Source: Dehalobacter sp. DCM | GTDB taxonomy: Bacteria; Bacillota; Desulfitobacteriia; Desulfitobacteriales; Syntrophobotulaceae | Assembly (NCBI RefSeq): GCF_024972775.1 | Contig: NZ_CP092282.1 | Span: 2,969,001-3,033,000 of the forward strand | Reading direction: 5' to 3' | DNA length: 64,000 bases | Shown here: positions 18,271-27,376 of the stretch, one piece after another | Position numbering within the stretch: the first letter of the stretch is position 1 | Layout of the letters: every line of letters begins with the position of its first letter | Position numbers and translations under genes: made by a program | The notes under the pieces: model-generated | What the model was told of the DNA's origin: nothing | Seen by the model: the letters and a program-made list of their open reading frames with translations, nothing else | Databases searched by the model: none

Positions 18271-19921
18271 CCATAAAACAGCCGAAAATTCGGCTTAGAA
18301 TAAGACGAAAAAACGATAAAAATCCGCATGAACACTAGGTTTTTGGTATAATAAGATGCTACTCCAAATCAACCAAAAATGAGGTGTTATCATGCGGAAA
18401 CCTGTCAAAGAAATTGAAAACGTACTCCAAAATCACGGCTATTCGATTAACAATATTATATGTGAAGTTATGAAGACGTTCAAGCTTAAAACGCTTTGCC
18501 GCAAAGTTGGTTTTCTGAAACAGGATGGTTACAGTTCCGCGGAAATCCTCTCACTAATGTTGATGTTGCCCCTAATGTTACTGAAAAGTGTCCACGCGTT
18601 ATATAAAAGCGATTTCCAAAAGGTTACTACTATGAAGAAAGATTCCATATATCGACTGAAGAACAATGAAAAAATGCCTTGGAGAGCATTGCTGATCGGT
18701 ATATCCAAACAGTTTCAACGATTGGTTAATCCTACGAACGAAGTGGATGAAAAGTCCGCTTTCATTCTAGATGATACAACTCTTGCTAAGACAGGTCGAA
18801 GAATTGAACAAATGACCCAGGTGTTTGACCATGTTGCAGGGAAGAAAGGTAGCAAATTAGGCTTTAAAAATTTAACCCTTGGTTTCTTCGATGGTAAAAG
18901 CCTCACGCCTATAGACTTCACTTTACAAGTGGAAAAGCCCTTAAAAAAGGCAAGGCACCGTAAAGAACGGTTCAAAAAGCAACGAGACCCCAAATCTGCT
19001 GGGGCTAAACGGATCAGAGAATGCCATGTTAGCAAAATTTCGAACGGTCTGGATATGATAAAACGGGCGGTAAAACAGGGGTTTAAGGCTAAATATGTCC
19101 TGGTTGACAGCTGGTTCAGCAGTTACGAGTTCATTCAAACGATTCGAGGATTAGACAAAAAATCGATGCATTTGGTCTGTGGTGTTCGGCAAGATACGAG
19201 GAAGTATCGCTACAAAGAGACTTCCCTTAATGCCAGCCAATTAAAATCGGTCCTCAAAAGTGAGGGAAACGAAAAACGCTGTAGGAAACGGAATATCCGT
19301 TATTTCGAAGTCCTTGTTGATTATGAAGGAATCGGACAAATCAAACTGTATTTTTGCCGGTTTCCCTATCAAAAGAAATTTAGACTGTTCCTCTCGACGG
19401 ATATATCTCTTAGTTTATTGAGTATGTTGGAGATTTACAGTATCCGTTGGACCATCGAAGTCTTTTTTAAGGAAGCCAAGCAGCATTTGAAGCTCGGGAC
19501 TTGTCAATCGAGGGATTTCGATGCGCAGATTGCCCATATCACGACCTGCTATCTCCTCTATACACTCCTAGCCTATTTTCGACGAGTAAACGCCTACGAA
19601 TCCTTAGAAGGATTATTTGCGGAAATCAAGGACGAACTCATAGAGAAGAATGTAGCGGAGCGGCTCTGGGAATTATTTGATGATTTGCTGCAAGTGGTGA
19701 TCACCAGCATCGCCAAGTCTGGTTTAGTGGACATTTTGGAATTTAGGAATTCCAGTGAATATGAACATTTGAAAGAACTATTTGAGAATTCTTTTCTTAG
19801 TAATCAGCTTATAGCCCTTAAAAATGCCAGTTAATCGGTAATAATCAGAAGGAACCACTGGCATTAGGATACCTTTAAATTAGAGATACAAGGGTTTTGA
19901 GGGGTGCGAAACTTCAGTTAT
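18253..19921 (+). mobile_element. IS4-family insertion sequence that truncates rdhA
   Basis: 1669 bp with 20-bp perfect inverted repeats: 18253-18272 (ATAACTGAAGTTTCGCACCC) and its reverse complement at 19902-19921. Just inside the left end is a stem AGCCGAA/TTCGGCT (18280-18295), the sort of hairpin that blocks read-through into the transposase. The bases outside the two ends do not match, so no target duplication is left, which suggests a deletion or recombination at one end after insertion. Confidence 0.88.
18392..19834 (+). CDS. IS4-family DDE transposase
   Basis: 480 aa and the only larger intact gene in this area on the plus strand. The DDE residues are recognisable: FILDDTTLAKTG (first Asp), YVLVDSWFSS (second Asp), and the Y-(2)-R-(3)-E-(6)-K signature in YSIRWTIEVFFKEAKQHL with the Glu. 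The start follows GAGGTG. The frame is intact, so the element may still be mobile. Confidence 0.9.
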   Translation: MRKPVKEIENVLQNHGYSINNIICEVMKTFKLKTLCRKVGFLKQDGYSSAEILSLMLMLPLMLLKSVHALYKSDFQKVTTMKKDSIYRLKNNEKMPWRALLIGISKQFQRLVNPTNEVDEKSAFILDDTTLAKTGRRIEQMTQVFDHVAGKKGSKLGFKNLTLGFFDGKSLTPIDFTLQVEKPLKKARHRKERFKKQRDPKSAGAKRIRECHVSKISNGLDMIKRAVKQGFKAKYVLVDSWFSSYEFIQTIRGLDKKSMHLVCGVRQDTRKYRYKETSLNASQLKSVLKSEGNEKRCRKRNIRYFEVLVDYEGIGQIKLYFCRFPYQKKFRLFLSTDISLSLLSMLEIYSIRWTIEVFFKEAKQHLKLGTCQSRDFDAQIAHITTCYLLYTLLAYFRRVNAYESLEGLFAEIKDELIEKNVAERLWELFDDLLQVVITSIAKSGLVDILEFRNSSEYEHLKELFENSFLSNQLIALKNAS

Positions 19922-19958
19922 AAAATATAGTAAAGAGGATATTCATGACCTTTTATAT

Positions 19959-20825
19959 CTAGGTTAATTCTATTCCCCAAATGTAGGGCTGATCCATCTT
20001 CATTGGACCCCATGCTATACACCTGTGACCCACAACAATAGGTTCAGTTAACTTATCCAGAAGCCCTGCCAGAGCTTGACCATAGGTGGAAGCATTGTCG
20101 GTGTCAATAGCATACGAGTGGACCATATCTGCGTTTTCAAGCGCTGCGGAGGTTCGGCCACAAAGATGGATCAGAAATCTCCCCCCAACTTCTTTTATTC
20201 CATTAATAATTCGTAGGTTTGATGAGCCGCTGAAATCCTGGTAAATAGTTGGTCCTATAACATCCGGTACACCTACCGCGTCCTCGTAGGAAATAATAGA
20301 GGCACCCCTTTTTACACCCTCAATACCATATTGAATAACACTCTTTTCAATAACAGCCATGATTTTCTTGATTTGCTCTGGATCCTTACGCAAGCCATGG
20401 TAAAAAATTGTATGATTTATCAAGGCATAAATAATCGTGAATGGACCGACAATGTTGAGTATTACTTTTTCACCCGACTCAGCCAGGATCCCCACAGCAT
20501 CCAGTACTTCTCCAATTCGGCCTTTAGAAATATCTGGCGCTTGGATACCGGATAGTTCTTCAATAGACGAGAAGCGGTGGCCATTTGGTCTTGGTCGGTG
20601 CATAGCATCGCCCATTTTTATATATGCTCCGAAGGCTTCTGCTTCGACCGTGACACAAAAAGGTACCTTGGCAAACACATCGTCCTGGTATTTCTTTTGT
20701 ACTCTGGCAAGAGCAACTATGTTATTTTTATCCGTGTAAGCCTTCGGAAAAGTTATCCCAGCTTCCCTTAGAACCTCTTCTGGAATATGATCTTGATTAT
20801 GTCCAGGACATTTAAATTCCACCAT
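19959..20825 (-). CDS. UroD-type methyltransferase (MtaA-like), third of the cluster
   Basis: 288 aa from MVEFKCPGHNQD; GGAGG lies 6 nt upstream. It belongs to the uroporphyrinogen decarboxylase/MtaA superfamily of cobalamin-dependent methyltransferases and is shorter than the usual 330-350. The zinc-binding HxC is present in LIHLCGRTSAAL and a further Cys in VGHRCIAWGP may complete the site. An N-terminal barrel portion is shorter than in MtaA. It is the last gene of the methyl-transfer operon, 118 bp after the RACo gene, and its 3' end is 38 bp from the IS4 element. It probably demethylates or methylates a corrinoid protein with an unknown substrate. Confidence 0.75.
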   Translation of the reverse strand: MVEFKCPGHNQDHIPEEVLREAGITFPKAYTDKNNIVALARVQKKYQDDVFAKVPFCVTVEAEAFGAYIKMGDAMHRPRPNGHRFSSIEELSGIQAPDISKGRIGEVLDAVGILAESGEKVILNIVGPFTIIYALINHTIFYHGLRKDPEQIKKIMAVIEKSVIQYGIEGVKRGASIISYEDAVGVPDVIGPTIYQDFSGSSNLRIINGIKEVGGRFLIHLCGRTSAALENADMVHSYAIDTDNASTYGQALAGLLDKLTEPIVVGHRCIAWGPMKMDQPYIWGIELT

Positions 20826-20943
20826 TCTTCCCTCCAATAAAGTAAACTAGTAATATTTACTTAAAAGATTTTGAAGTACAATCTATTCCTATTCTTAACC
20901 TTCTCCAAACTAACCCGCGTTTTAGCCCGTCCATTGATCATGT

Positions 20944-22770
20944 TCACATAAAAGCACAGGCATCTCTAAAGGACCTATTGAAATCCGCTCTGAGCGAAAG
21001 TTCGACGTGAGTTGCCTTCCTAGCCAGATACTGTGCATGATTTCGCTCGTTTTCTGAAGAAAGCGCTAAAATTGCACCTTCTCCTGCTGCATTTCCTACA
21101 GAATAGACAACTCTCTCATCTACTCTTGGAAGCATTCCTATTGAGAGAATACTCTCTTTCCTGACAAAGCTACCAAATGCCCCAGCCAGCATCACCGCGT
21201 TTAAATCTCTTGCCTTAATGTCTGCTTCCTTCAAAAGAATTTCTGCTCCAGCCCTGACAGAAGCCTTTGCCATCTGTAATTCACGTACATCCCGCTGGGT
21301 TAAAACTATATCATCAGCATCTGTTGTGCCATAATAAAGGACAAAATCCTGTCCAGAGCTACTGTGACGTAACCGGTGCCACAATTCTTCTGGAATTTTC
21401 CCATCCAGGTCTTTTTGAGACATAATCCGGCCGTTGTTATTAATAATACCTGCTTTTACCAATTCCGAAACAGCGTCAATTAAACCGGAGCCACAAATCC
21501 CACATGGAGCAACATTTCCGATAACATCAACAGTCACCGTTTTATCAATACGTACTTTTTCTATAGCCCCTTTGACGGCTCTCATCCCCTGATAAATATG
21601 AGCACCTTCAAAAGCTGGCCCTGCAGCAGTAGAGCAGGTATACAGTTTTCCTTCACAGGCCAGTGCTATCTCTCCATTGGTGCCCAGATCAACCATCATC
21701 GCCGATCCGGTATCGTTATCTATCTTCACTGCTAACAAAGCCGCCACAGTATCAGAACCAACATATCCTGCAATGTTAGGCAACACGATAACCTGCGCAT
21801 GATGATTGATTTCTAATCCCAAGGCATAGGCAGGGATTACTGTCATGGAAGAGAATGCAGGAATAAAAGGTGATTTTCCCAGTGCAGCGGGGGACAACCC
21901 TAAAAACAGATGGGACATGACGGTGTTTCCTACGACCAACACCTGATAGATGCTCCCAATATCAATTCCATTCTGCTGTGTCAATTCATTGATTATTTCA
22001 TTTATGACACTTAATACATCTTCCTGCAAACATTTCAGACCGTTATCTTGTTCATTAGAAAACTGGATACGGGATATAACATCTGCCCCATAAGAATTCT
22101 GCTTATTAGTACGGGATGCGGCTCCTATTACAAGACCTTGACATAAATCCAGCAAAAAACCTGCAACAGTGGTTGTTCCAATATCCAATGCTACTCCATA
22201 GATTTTGTTACGTGTATCCCCTGCTTCTACTACCAATAATTCGTTTCCAGCCAGAACAGCAGTAACCTTAAAATCATTTTCCCGCAGGATAAATGGTATA
22301 GTAGATAATACATCGAGCCGCAAAGGATTAATTTGTTTCCCTTTCAACCCATCTATGAGGCGGTTTGCATCTGACCTGAAATCATGAACATGTGGTGTCT
22401 GTAATTCCAAGTATTCTTTTCTTAAATCTGTGTCCAGTAATACTTTTTTCGATTCCAGGCTCAATTTTCGAGATAATTCATTTCCTTTTTCCGGAACAAA
22501 AACCTCAAGATTACCATAGCCCCGGCACTGGCAAGCCAGGGCTATCCCCTTTTCTACATCTGATGAACTAAGAAATTTTTCCTCGACATTTGTTAATGGT
22601 TCTCTTGCCCCATGTTGAATGCGCACCCTGCATTTACCACAAGTTCCTTTGCCGCCGCATGTGGCTTCAATGGCTATACCAGCTTTTTGAGAGGCTTCTA
22701 AAATAGTTTTTTTTTCACCAGTCAAAATCATCTTCTCTTCAGGATAAAAAACTATTTTTCTGTCAGTCAT
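20944..22770 (-). CDS. Corrinoid protein reductive activator (RACo/RamA-like, DUF4445)
   Basis: 608 aa. The N-terminal [2Fe-2S] ferredoxin domain has CGGKGTCGKC plus a fourth Cys in LACQC. After a linker (about 100-200) comes an ASKHA ATPase: ALDIGTTTVAG (phosphate 1), VDLGTNGEIAL (phosphate 2), GSGLIDAVSEL, and LAGAFGSFV near the C-terminus. Such proteins use ATP to drive electrons onto Co(II) of inactivated corrinoid proteins, restoring Co(I) so that methyl transfer can resume. Its start overlaps the DUF1638 stop by 4 bp. The partner here is the corrinoid protein encoded at the head of the operon. Confidence 0.92.
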   Translation of the reverse strand: MTDRKIVFYPEEKMILTGEKKTILEASQKAGIAIEATCGGKGTCGKCRVRIQHGAREPLTNVEEKFLSSSDVEKGIALACQCRGYGNLEVFVPEKGNELSRKLSLESKKVLLDTDLRKEYLELQTPHVHDFRSDANRLIDGLKGKQINPLRLDVLSTIPFILRENDFKVTAVLAGNELLVVEAGDTRNKIYGVALDIGTTTVAGFLLDLCQGLVIGAASRTNKQNSYGADVISRIQFSNEQDNGLKCLQEDVLSVINEIINELTQQNGIDIGSIYQVLVVGNTVMSHLFLGLSPAALGKSPFIPAFSSMTVIPAYALGLEINHHAQVIVLPNIAGYVGSDTVAALLAVKIDNDTGSAMMVDLGTNGEIALACEGKLYTCSTAAGPAFEGAHIYQGMRAVKGAIEKVRIDKTVTVDVIGNVAPCGICGSGLIDAVSELVKAGIINNNGRIMSQKDLDGKIPEELWHRLRHSSSGQDFVLYYGTTDADDIVLTQRDVRELQMAKASVRAGAEILLKEADIKARDLNAVMLAGAFGSFVRKESILSIGMLPRVDERVVYSVGNAAGEGAILALSSENERNHAQYLARKATHVELSLRADFNRSFRDACAFM

Positions 22771-23387
22771 AGCTTTCCTCCATTGCTCTTCGGAAACTGC
22801 TTAATTTCTTTTAAAGTTTGCCTAATGAGTGTTTCAAAATTTTTGCTGCCAATCCTTTGAATTTCCAGGGGTAGGTTAAGAAAGTCAGCTATTTCGCGAG
22901 CTTTCTTGTCAAGGGAGTTATCTTCCATGACATCCAAGTAGACAACTCGTTGATAATTCCGAAGCATCATTTCTTTAATCCTAGGCCGCTCTTTCCAATC
23001 CAAAGGCTCTACAACCAGCTTGTTAAAATTCCTGCATATGTCGTCTGTCAAAAAATAGGTTCCCGGCACTTTTTTAAGCATTTCCCGGTAGATGTCTTCA
23101 CCGACATACATCGCATAACATAATTCGCCTGGAACCCTGATTGCCCCATGTTGATTAACTATTTCATCAATTCTGTAAGCACATTTGCCGTAAACAACAA
23201 TTATTCCACTGTATATGCCTTTAAAGGAAGCGAGCAGTCCATTAATAGCAGCTGACAACTTGTCTGGATAAAGGTGCATAATCGCAGGCAGGTAAATAAT
23301 GTCCGGCCGCTCATCTTCGTGCAATGCTTCGATAGCTTTTTCTAATGGAATTTTCAAAGTTCCGCAGGCGACAATTACGTTAGACAT
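22767..23387 (-). CDS. DUF1638 protein of the methyl-transfer operon
   Basis: 206 aa matching the DUF1638 pattern: VIVACGTLKIPLEKAIEAL at the start, YLPAIMHLYPDKL, then VVYGKCAY, and a conserved C in DDICRNFNKLVVEPL. Family members are found with methylamine, glycine betaine and O-demethylase methyltransferases, and the conserved cysteines suggest metal or corrinoid-related binding, but the biochemical role is not established. It overlaps RACo by 4 bp and follows the MtrH-like gene by 15 bp, so it belongs to the same transcript. Confidence 0.82.
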   Translation of the reverse strand: MSNVIVACGTLKIPLEKAIEALHEDERPDIIYLPAIMHLYPDKLSAAINGLLASFKGIYSGIIVVYGKCAYRIDEIVNQHGAIRVPGELCYAMYVGEDIYREMLKKVPGTYFLTDDICRNFNKLVVEPLDWKERPRIKEMMLRNYQRVVYLDVMEDNSLDKKAREIADFLNLPLEIQRIGSKNFETLIRQTLKEIKQFPKSNGGKL

Positions 23388-23402
23388 TTTTCACCCCAAA
23401 AT

Positions 23403-24302
23403 TCACTTAAATACATGGTACAAAGGATGATCATGGCTGGCAGGCCTTACGCCATGCTGCATACAGCTATATGCAACCAAAGCATCAACTGCCGCCATGG
23501 ACGGCACTATTTCCGTTTGTTTGATTCCATACATAATAAAGTCGGCACCCAAAAGCTGCAGGCTGGTCGCCATACTGGTTTTAGTGGAAGCTACTTCAAT
23601 CTTGTTATACATAGAAGCTTTCTTCCACCCGGTAATCACCGTATGGGTTGGTGAACAGCCGGCAGGATATCCATATTTGTCTTTGAGCATATATATTGCT
23701 TTAGCTGCCGGTCCCGGCTCCACTATGTCCAGTACGGCCATGTCAAGCATCAGTTTTTCAAAACCATAGGACTTAGCCCGTTCAATCAGTGCTTCTGCAA
23801 TATCTACTCTGCCCTGAGCTGTTGGCTTCTTTGAATTGTTCAACATAACTACGGTAGCCTTCAAACCATGCTTTTTTACTTCTTTCAGTTCCTCATCTTT
23901 ACTCTCAACGTTTACGGAATCAAACACTGCCCTGTCCTGTAAACCAAGCTTGGCAGCCATTTCCACTCCGGCAATTCTCACTTTGGCAACCGTCCCATCA
24001 ATGATGAACGGCAGATCTGTGTTGCGTCCGATGAATTCAACATAGGCACGCATAGCATTTTCGCTGGCTCCGACAATATCTATCATCAGAGGAAGTTTAA
24101 CTTTTTTGCACATATCATCAATTTTGTTAATCCAGCCAAGGGCTCCTTCTTGATCAAAAGTTCCCTTTTCTTCATCTTTAACAAGCTTGTCACCCTGATA
24201 AAAGATGCTTGCCATTAATACTGTCGGATGCTGTCCAGGTTGGCCGCCGATTGTAACATTTCCAATTTGATAAATTTTCTGTTCAGCTTTGAATTTGAAC
24301 AA
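23403..24302 (-). CDS. MtrH-like methylcobalamin:tetrahydrofolate methyltransferase
   Basis: 299 aa, start chosen at TTG 24300-24302 (read as MFKFKAEQKIY) because a run of GGGGGG lies about 5 nt upstream and this start is downstream of the preceding stop. It belongs to the MtrH/MtgA/MtvA family: TIGGQPGQHPTVLMASIFY, PLMIDIVGASENAMRAYVEF, and CSPTHTVITGW. In this family methyl groups are moved from the corrinoid protein to tetrahydrofolate (bacteria) or tetrahydromethanopterin (archaea). Here it should deliver the methyl group obtained by the UroD-type enzymes to the Wood-Ljungdahl or folate pathway. Confidence 0.87.
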   Translation of the reverse strand: MFKFKAEQKIYQIGNVTIGGQPGQHPTVLMASIFYQGDKLVKDEEKGTFDQEGALGWINKIDDMCKKVKLPLMIDIVGASENAMRAYVEFIGRNTDLPFIIDGTVAKVRIAGVEMAAKLGLQDRAVFDSVNVESKDEELKEVKKHGLKATVVMLNNSKKPTAQGRVDIAEALIERAKSYGFEKLMLDMAVLDIVEPGPAAKAIYMLKDKYGYPAGCSPTHTVITGWKKASMYNKIEVASTKTSMATSLQLLGADFIMYGIKQTEIVPSMAAVDALVAYSCMQHGVRPASHDHPLYHVFK

Positions 24303-24315
24303 ATCGTCCCCCCCT

Positions 24316-25329
24316 TTACTCGTACCGCCCAAATTTTTCTGCAGCTCTAACCATGGCCTCTACATTTTCCGGCGGTACATCAGCGGTAATTTCACAACCC
24401 GGTGACAGCATGTACTGTCCGCCTTCCTTGGCGGCAGTGATGATCTCTCCGCATTTTTCCTCTACTTCCTCTGCGGAAGCCTGGGGCAAAAAGACAATAT
24501 GGTCTAGGTTTCCGGCGAAACCAAGCTTTCCGGCATATTTCTTTTTAAACTTAAGCATGTCTGTGTGGTGCCCTAAACTGACCATCTGCAGTTTTTCCAT
24601 GTCAGACAGAGCATCCCCATTTACATCAAGATGATTATTTACTTTCCCGCACATGTGCAAAATGTTATATTCGTAGGTGAGCGCCTGCTTTAGATATGGG
24701 ATGAAAAACTCGGTCATCGTTGCGGGAGCGAACATCTGCAGATCGTGTTCACAGATCACCAAGAAAGATGCCCCGGCTTCTTTTAATGCTTGGGCATACG
24801 CGTTCACTACTTCTGTGCTTTTCTGAATCAGGGCATGCATAAATTCTTTTTTATTGATACTTCTGATGAAATTCTCATAGGGAAATAGCTGCATTGAGAA
24901 GGTAAACGGCCCGGTTACATACGCACCTACCGGAACGTCTGTACTTTCCGCCAGGATCCTCGTCCCCTCTACAGTCACTTTTGAACCAGGAGCTTTAGCA
25001 AAATCCGGCATCTTAAAATTTTTAATATCTTCTTCTGTTAAAATAGGATTCTTCGTGATCCACGGGTATTTGTCAGGGGGATAAAAAAGTGTTCCGCCGC
25101 ACGCTTCAACTACCGGCCAACTTGGTTCCACCTGGATCGCCACCGAATCATACTTGTACCGATTTAATGCCTTTAGGTGCGCCTCAGCTGCTCTCCTCGC
25201 ATCCTTGTACATTACATCAAAAGTTAAACCCTGACTAACTCCTGCATGATCTCCAACCTGGGCAAGTACAGGTACCCGATCAGGTATCTTTCCGTCTAAA
25301 GTAGCAAAAACTCTCTCTCTCGAATTCAT
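24316..25329 (-). CDS. UroD-type corrinoid methyltransferase (MtaA-like), with zinc motif
   Basis: 337 aa, the normal length for MtaA/UroD-like methyltransferases. Family motifs: RVFATLDGKIPDRVPV at the N-terminus, GPFTFSMQLF in the middle, then ILHMCGKVNNHL (zinc His and Cys) and SPGCEITADVPPENV (second zinc Cys, in the typical position). The complete zinc site suggests it activates a substrate or coenzyme thiol/hydroxyl for methyl transfer. It lies between the response regulator and the MtrH-like gene with spacings of about 12 bp, so it is part of the operon. Which substrate is unknown; O-demethylation of aromatic methyl ethers or transfer to a cofactor are both possible. Confidence 0.87.
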   Translation of the reverse strand: MNSRERVFATLDGKIPDRVPVLAQVGDHAGVSQGLTFDVMYKDARRAAEAHLKALNRYKYDSVAIQVEPSWPVVEACGGTLFYPPDKYPWITKNPILTEEDIKNFKMPDFAKAPGSKVTVEGTRILAESTDVPVGAYVTGPFTFSMQLFPYENFIRSINKKEFMHALIQKSTEVVNAYAQALKEAGASFLVICEHDLQMFAPATMTEFFIPYLKQALTYEYNILHMCGKVNNHLDVNGDALSDMEKLQMVSLGHHTDMLKFKKKYAGKLGFAGNLDHIVFLPQASAEEVEEKCGEIITAAKEGGQYMLSPGCEITADVPPENVEAMVRAAEKFGRYE

Positions 25330-25341
25330 GTCTTAGTCACC

Positions 25342-26157
25342 TCACAGTTTATTTAGTAGATCTTTCCAGTCGTCTTCTTTCCCTTCTTGGATGTGATAAC
25401 TGGAAGGAGTGGTCCCAACCTTTTGACTGAACACCTTGCTGAAATAATCGGGATCCTGAAATCCGGTTTCACGCGCAATGGTCTTGATGGGAAGATTTGT
25501 ATTCTCCAAAAGGACTTTAGCCCGTTCAATCCGAGATTGGATTACATATTCTTTAAATGTCATGCTCTCTTCTTTACTGAACAAAGTACTGAAATAGCTC
25601 ATACTAAATCCCACATGGTCGGCTACTTCTTTCAATGTCAGCTGTTTTCTAAGGTTTTGCCGAACATATGACTTGGCTGAGTTAATGACGCGTTTAGTTG
25701 AGTCTAAAGGGTTCCATGAATTAATGTCTTCAGAAGTATTTTCTTCATCTTTCTCAGATATCAAATTTTGAGGATCTACCATTTTCCAAAAAGCATTGAC
25801 AATTTCTCGCCGGTGTACCGGTTTCAGGAGATAATCTTTAGCTTGCAGATTTAAGGCCATGCGCAGCATAGGATAATCACCATAGGCTGATATGAATGTG
25901 AACTTTACCTCTGGATAATGCAACTTGATCTGTCCCGCTACATCCAATCCGTTTTTCCCTGGCATCCGTACATCTAAAAATGCTGCTGAAATATCCTGCT
26001 GGCTAAATATTCTCATTGCTTCATTACCGTCTTGTGCCTGAAAAACCTGGATATGGTAATTCTTGTCGCATCTTGCGTCACTGGTAATAGTTTCAATAAT
26101 TACAGCCCGCTCCAATGATTCATCATCCGCAACCAATAATCGGATTGTCTCTGCCAT
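25342..26157 (-). CDS. Response regulator with AraC-type DNA-binding domain
   Basis: 271 aa from MAETIRLLVADDES; GGGAGGG lies 6 nt upstream. Receiver domain (about 1-125): VADDES with the acidic pair, phosphoacceptor in AAFLDVRMPGKNGL, and Lys in DYLLKPV. The C-terminus (about 165-262) is a two-helix-turn-helix AraC domain: LTLKEVADHVGFSMSYFSTLFSKE and TIARETGFQDPDYFSKVFSQKVGTTPSSY. It is encoded inside the methyltransferase operon between two UroD genes and most likely pairs with the PocR-type histidine kinase encoded upstream. It probably activates this operon in response to the methylated substrate. Confidence 0.92.
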   Translation of the reverse strand: MAETIRLLVADDESLERAVIIETITSDARCDKNYHIQVFQAQDGNEAMRIFSQQDISAAFLDVRMPGKNGLDVAGQIKLHYPEVKFTFISAYGDYPMLRMALNLQAKDYLLKPVHRREIVNAFWKMVDPQNLISEKDEENTSEDINSWNPLDSTKRVINSAKSYVRQNLRKQLTLKEVADHVGFSMSYFSTLFSKEESMTFKEYVIQSRIERAKVLLENTNLPIKTIARETGFQDPDYFSKVFSQKVGTTPSSYHIQEGKEDDWKDLLNKL

Positions 26158-26206
26158 AGTAGACCCTCCCTTACAGAAAACTAGACATTCCAGCATATAG
26201 GACTAT

Positions 26207-27367
26207 TTAATCCAATTTATTCAGATTGATGGGGAAAGTCCCATATTTATTTAAAGCATCAATAAACGCACGGACATTTTCCACAGGTGACCCTTGGGGA
26301 ATCGCACAAGGGTTAATCATACATCCACCATTACATGGATACAGCCCTTTGATATATTCCTTGACCTGATTTTCAATTATCTCTGGCGTACTTTCTCTGA
26401 TCAACTCTGGCCCTACACCCACGACATAAGACTTATGAAAGGTATTAGCCAACTCCCGGAAAGTCTTCAGATCCCTGCTGGGTCCTTGCTGGGGATCAGG
26501 GTCAAGATTTGCCATAATAAAGGTACCCGTTGAAACCTGACGGGCCAAAAACCTAGTCCAGTCATCACCAAGAAGGTGCAAGCCCCAATAATAGTGTATA
26601 AATGGCAAAGGACTGGCACTTTGAATCATTCTGGCCAGATACGGTGTGTCGAATTCCCAAAGCTGCTCCGGCCTAAAGTTGGGCACGCTGTTCCAAGCTG
26701 CAATAGATGTAATCCCATGAATCCCGGTTTCTTTAAAAGCCTGAGCAAACTTTATGGCTGCCTGGGTACATGCCTCAACCACTCTGTGCATTAAAAGAGG
26801 CTTTGTTTTCATCCATTTAACGGCCAGAGGGTATCCCAAGATTTGTACGGCCACCGGGAGAGGCTGCATCGGCGTGGCAATTACTGCATACTCACCTTTT
26901 GTCTTTTTCACGAGCTGCTTAAACAGTTCCAGTCTGACCGGCATACGCCCTTCGGTACGTCCGTCCAAAGCTGCCACTTTTTCTTCCAGTTCTTCAACAT
27001 CACGTTCACAGGTTATTGCTTCTTTAACAATTTGAGGGTTTGAATCTTTAGGTCTCTTTAAAGTACACCCTAGGATTTCTGCCTCGACAACGGTCGTTTC
27101 AATCCCTGGAAATACTACGTCATAGTCGAATTCTTCAAAAAACTTCACTATCGCATCCGAATGCTTTTCGGGATCTGCGGCCGCTTCACTGCAGGAGTAA
27201 CCATACCGGTTGACAATCCATTCCGTGAACAAAAATCCTGTCGGTATCCTATCGGCATGCTCTTGGAACACCGTCAGAATGATCCTCTCAATGTGCTGCA
27301 GTTTCTGGCCCTTGTCCCTTTTATCAATGATGTTTTTTACCATTTCTATTTGCTCTTTACTGGCCAT
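26207..27367 (-). CDS. UroD-type methyltransferase homologue lacking the HxC zinc motif
   Basis: 386 aa, longer than the two other UroD-type proteins here. The family pattern is seen in IVNRYGYSCSEAAADPE, IATPMQPLPVAVQILGY and the C-terminal YIKGLYPCNGG. At the place where MtaA has HxC, it has FIHYYWGLHLLGD; the His is kept but the Cys is a Tyr, and the Cys residues near the end lie in GGCMINPCAIP. It is directly downstream (10 bp) of the corrinoid protein gene, the position of the substrate-specific component (MT-I) in such operons. It may therefore be the primary demethylase, using a different metal site or none. Confidence 0.82.
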   Translation of the reverse strand: MASKEQIEMVKNIIDKRDKGQKLQHIERIILTVFQEHADRIPTGFLFTEWIVNRYGYSCSEAAADPEKHSDAIVKFFEEFDYDVVFPGIETTVVEAEILGCTLKRPKDSNPQIVKEAITCERDVEELEEKVAALDGRTEGRMPVRLELFKQLVKKTKGEYAVIATPMQPLPVAVQILGYPLAVKWMKTKPLLMHRVVEACTQAAIKFAQAFKETGIHGITSIAAWNSVPNFRPEQLWEFDTPYLARMIQSASPLPFIHYYWGLHLLGDDWTRFLARQVSTGTFIMANLDPDPQQGPSRDLKTFRELANTFHKSYVVGVGPELIRESTPEIIENQVKEYIKGLYPCNGGCMINPCAIPQGSPVENVRAFIDALNKYGTFPINLNKLD

Positions 27368-27376
27368 ATTAATTAT

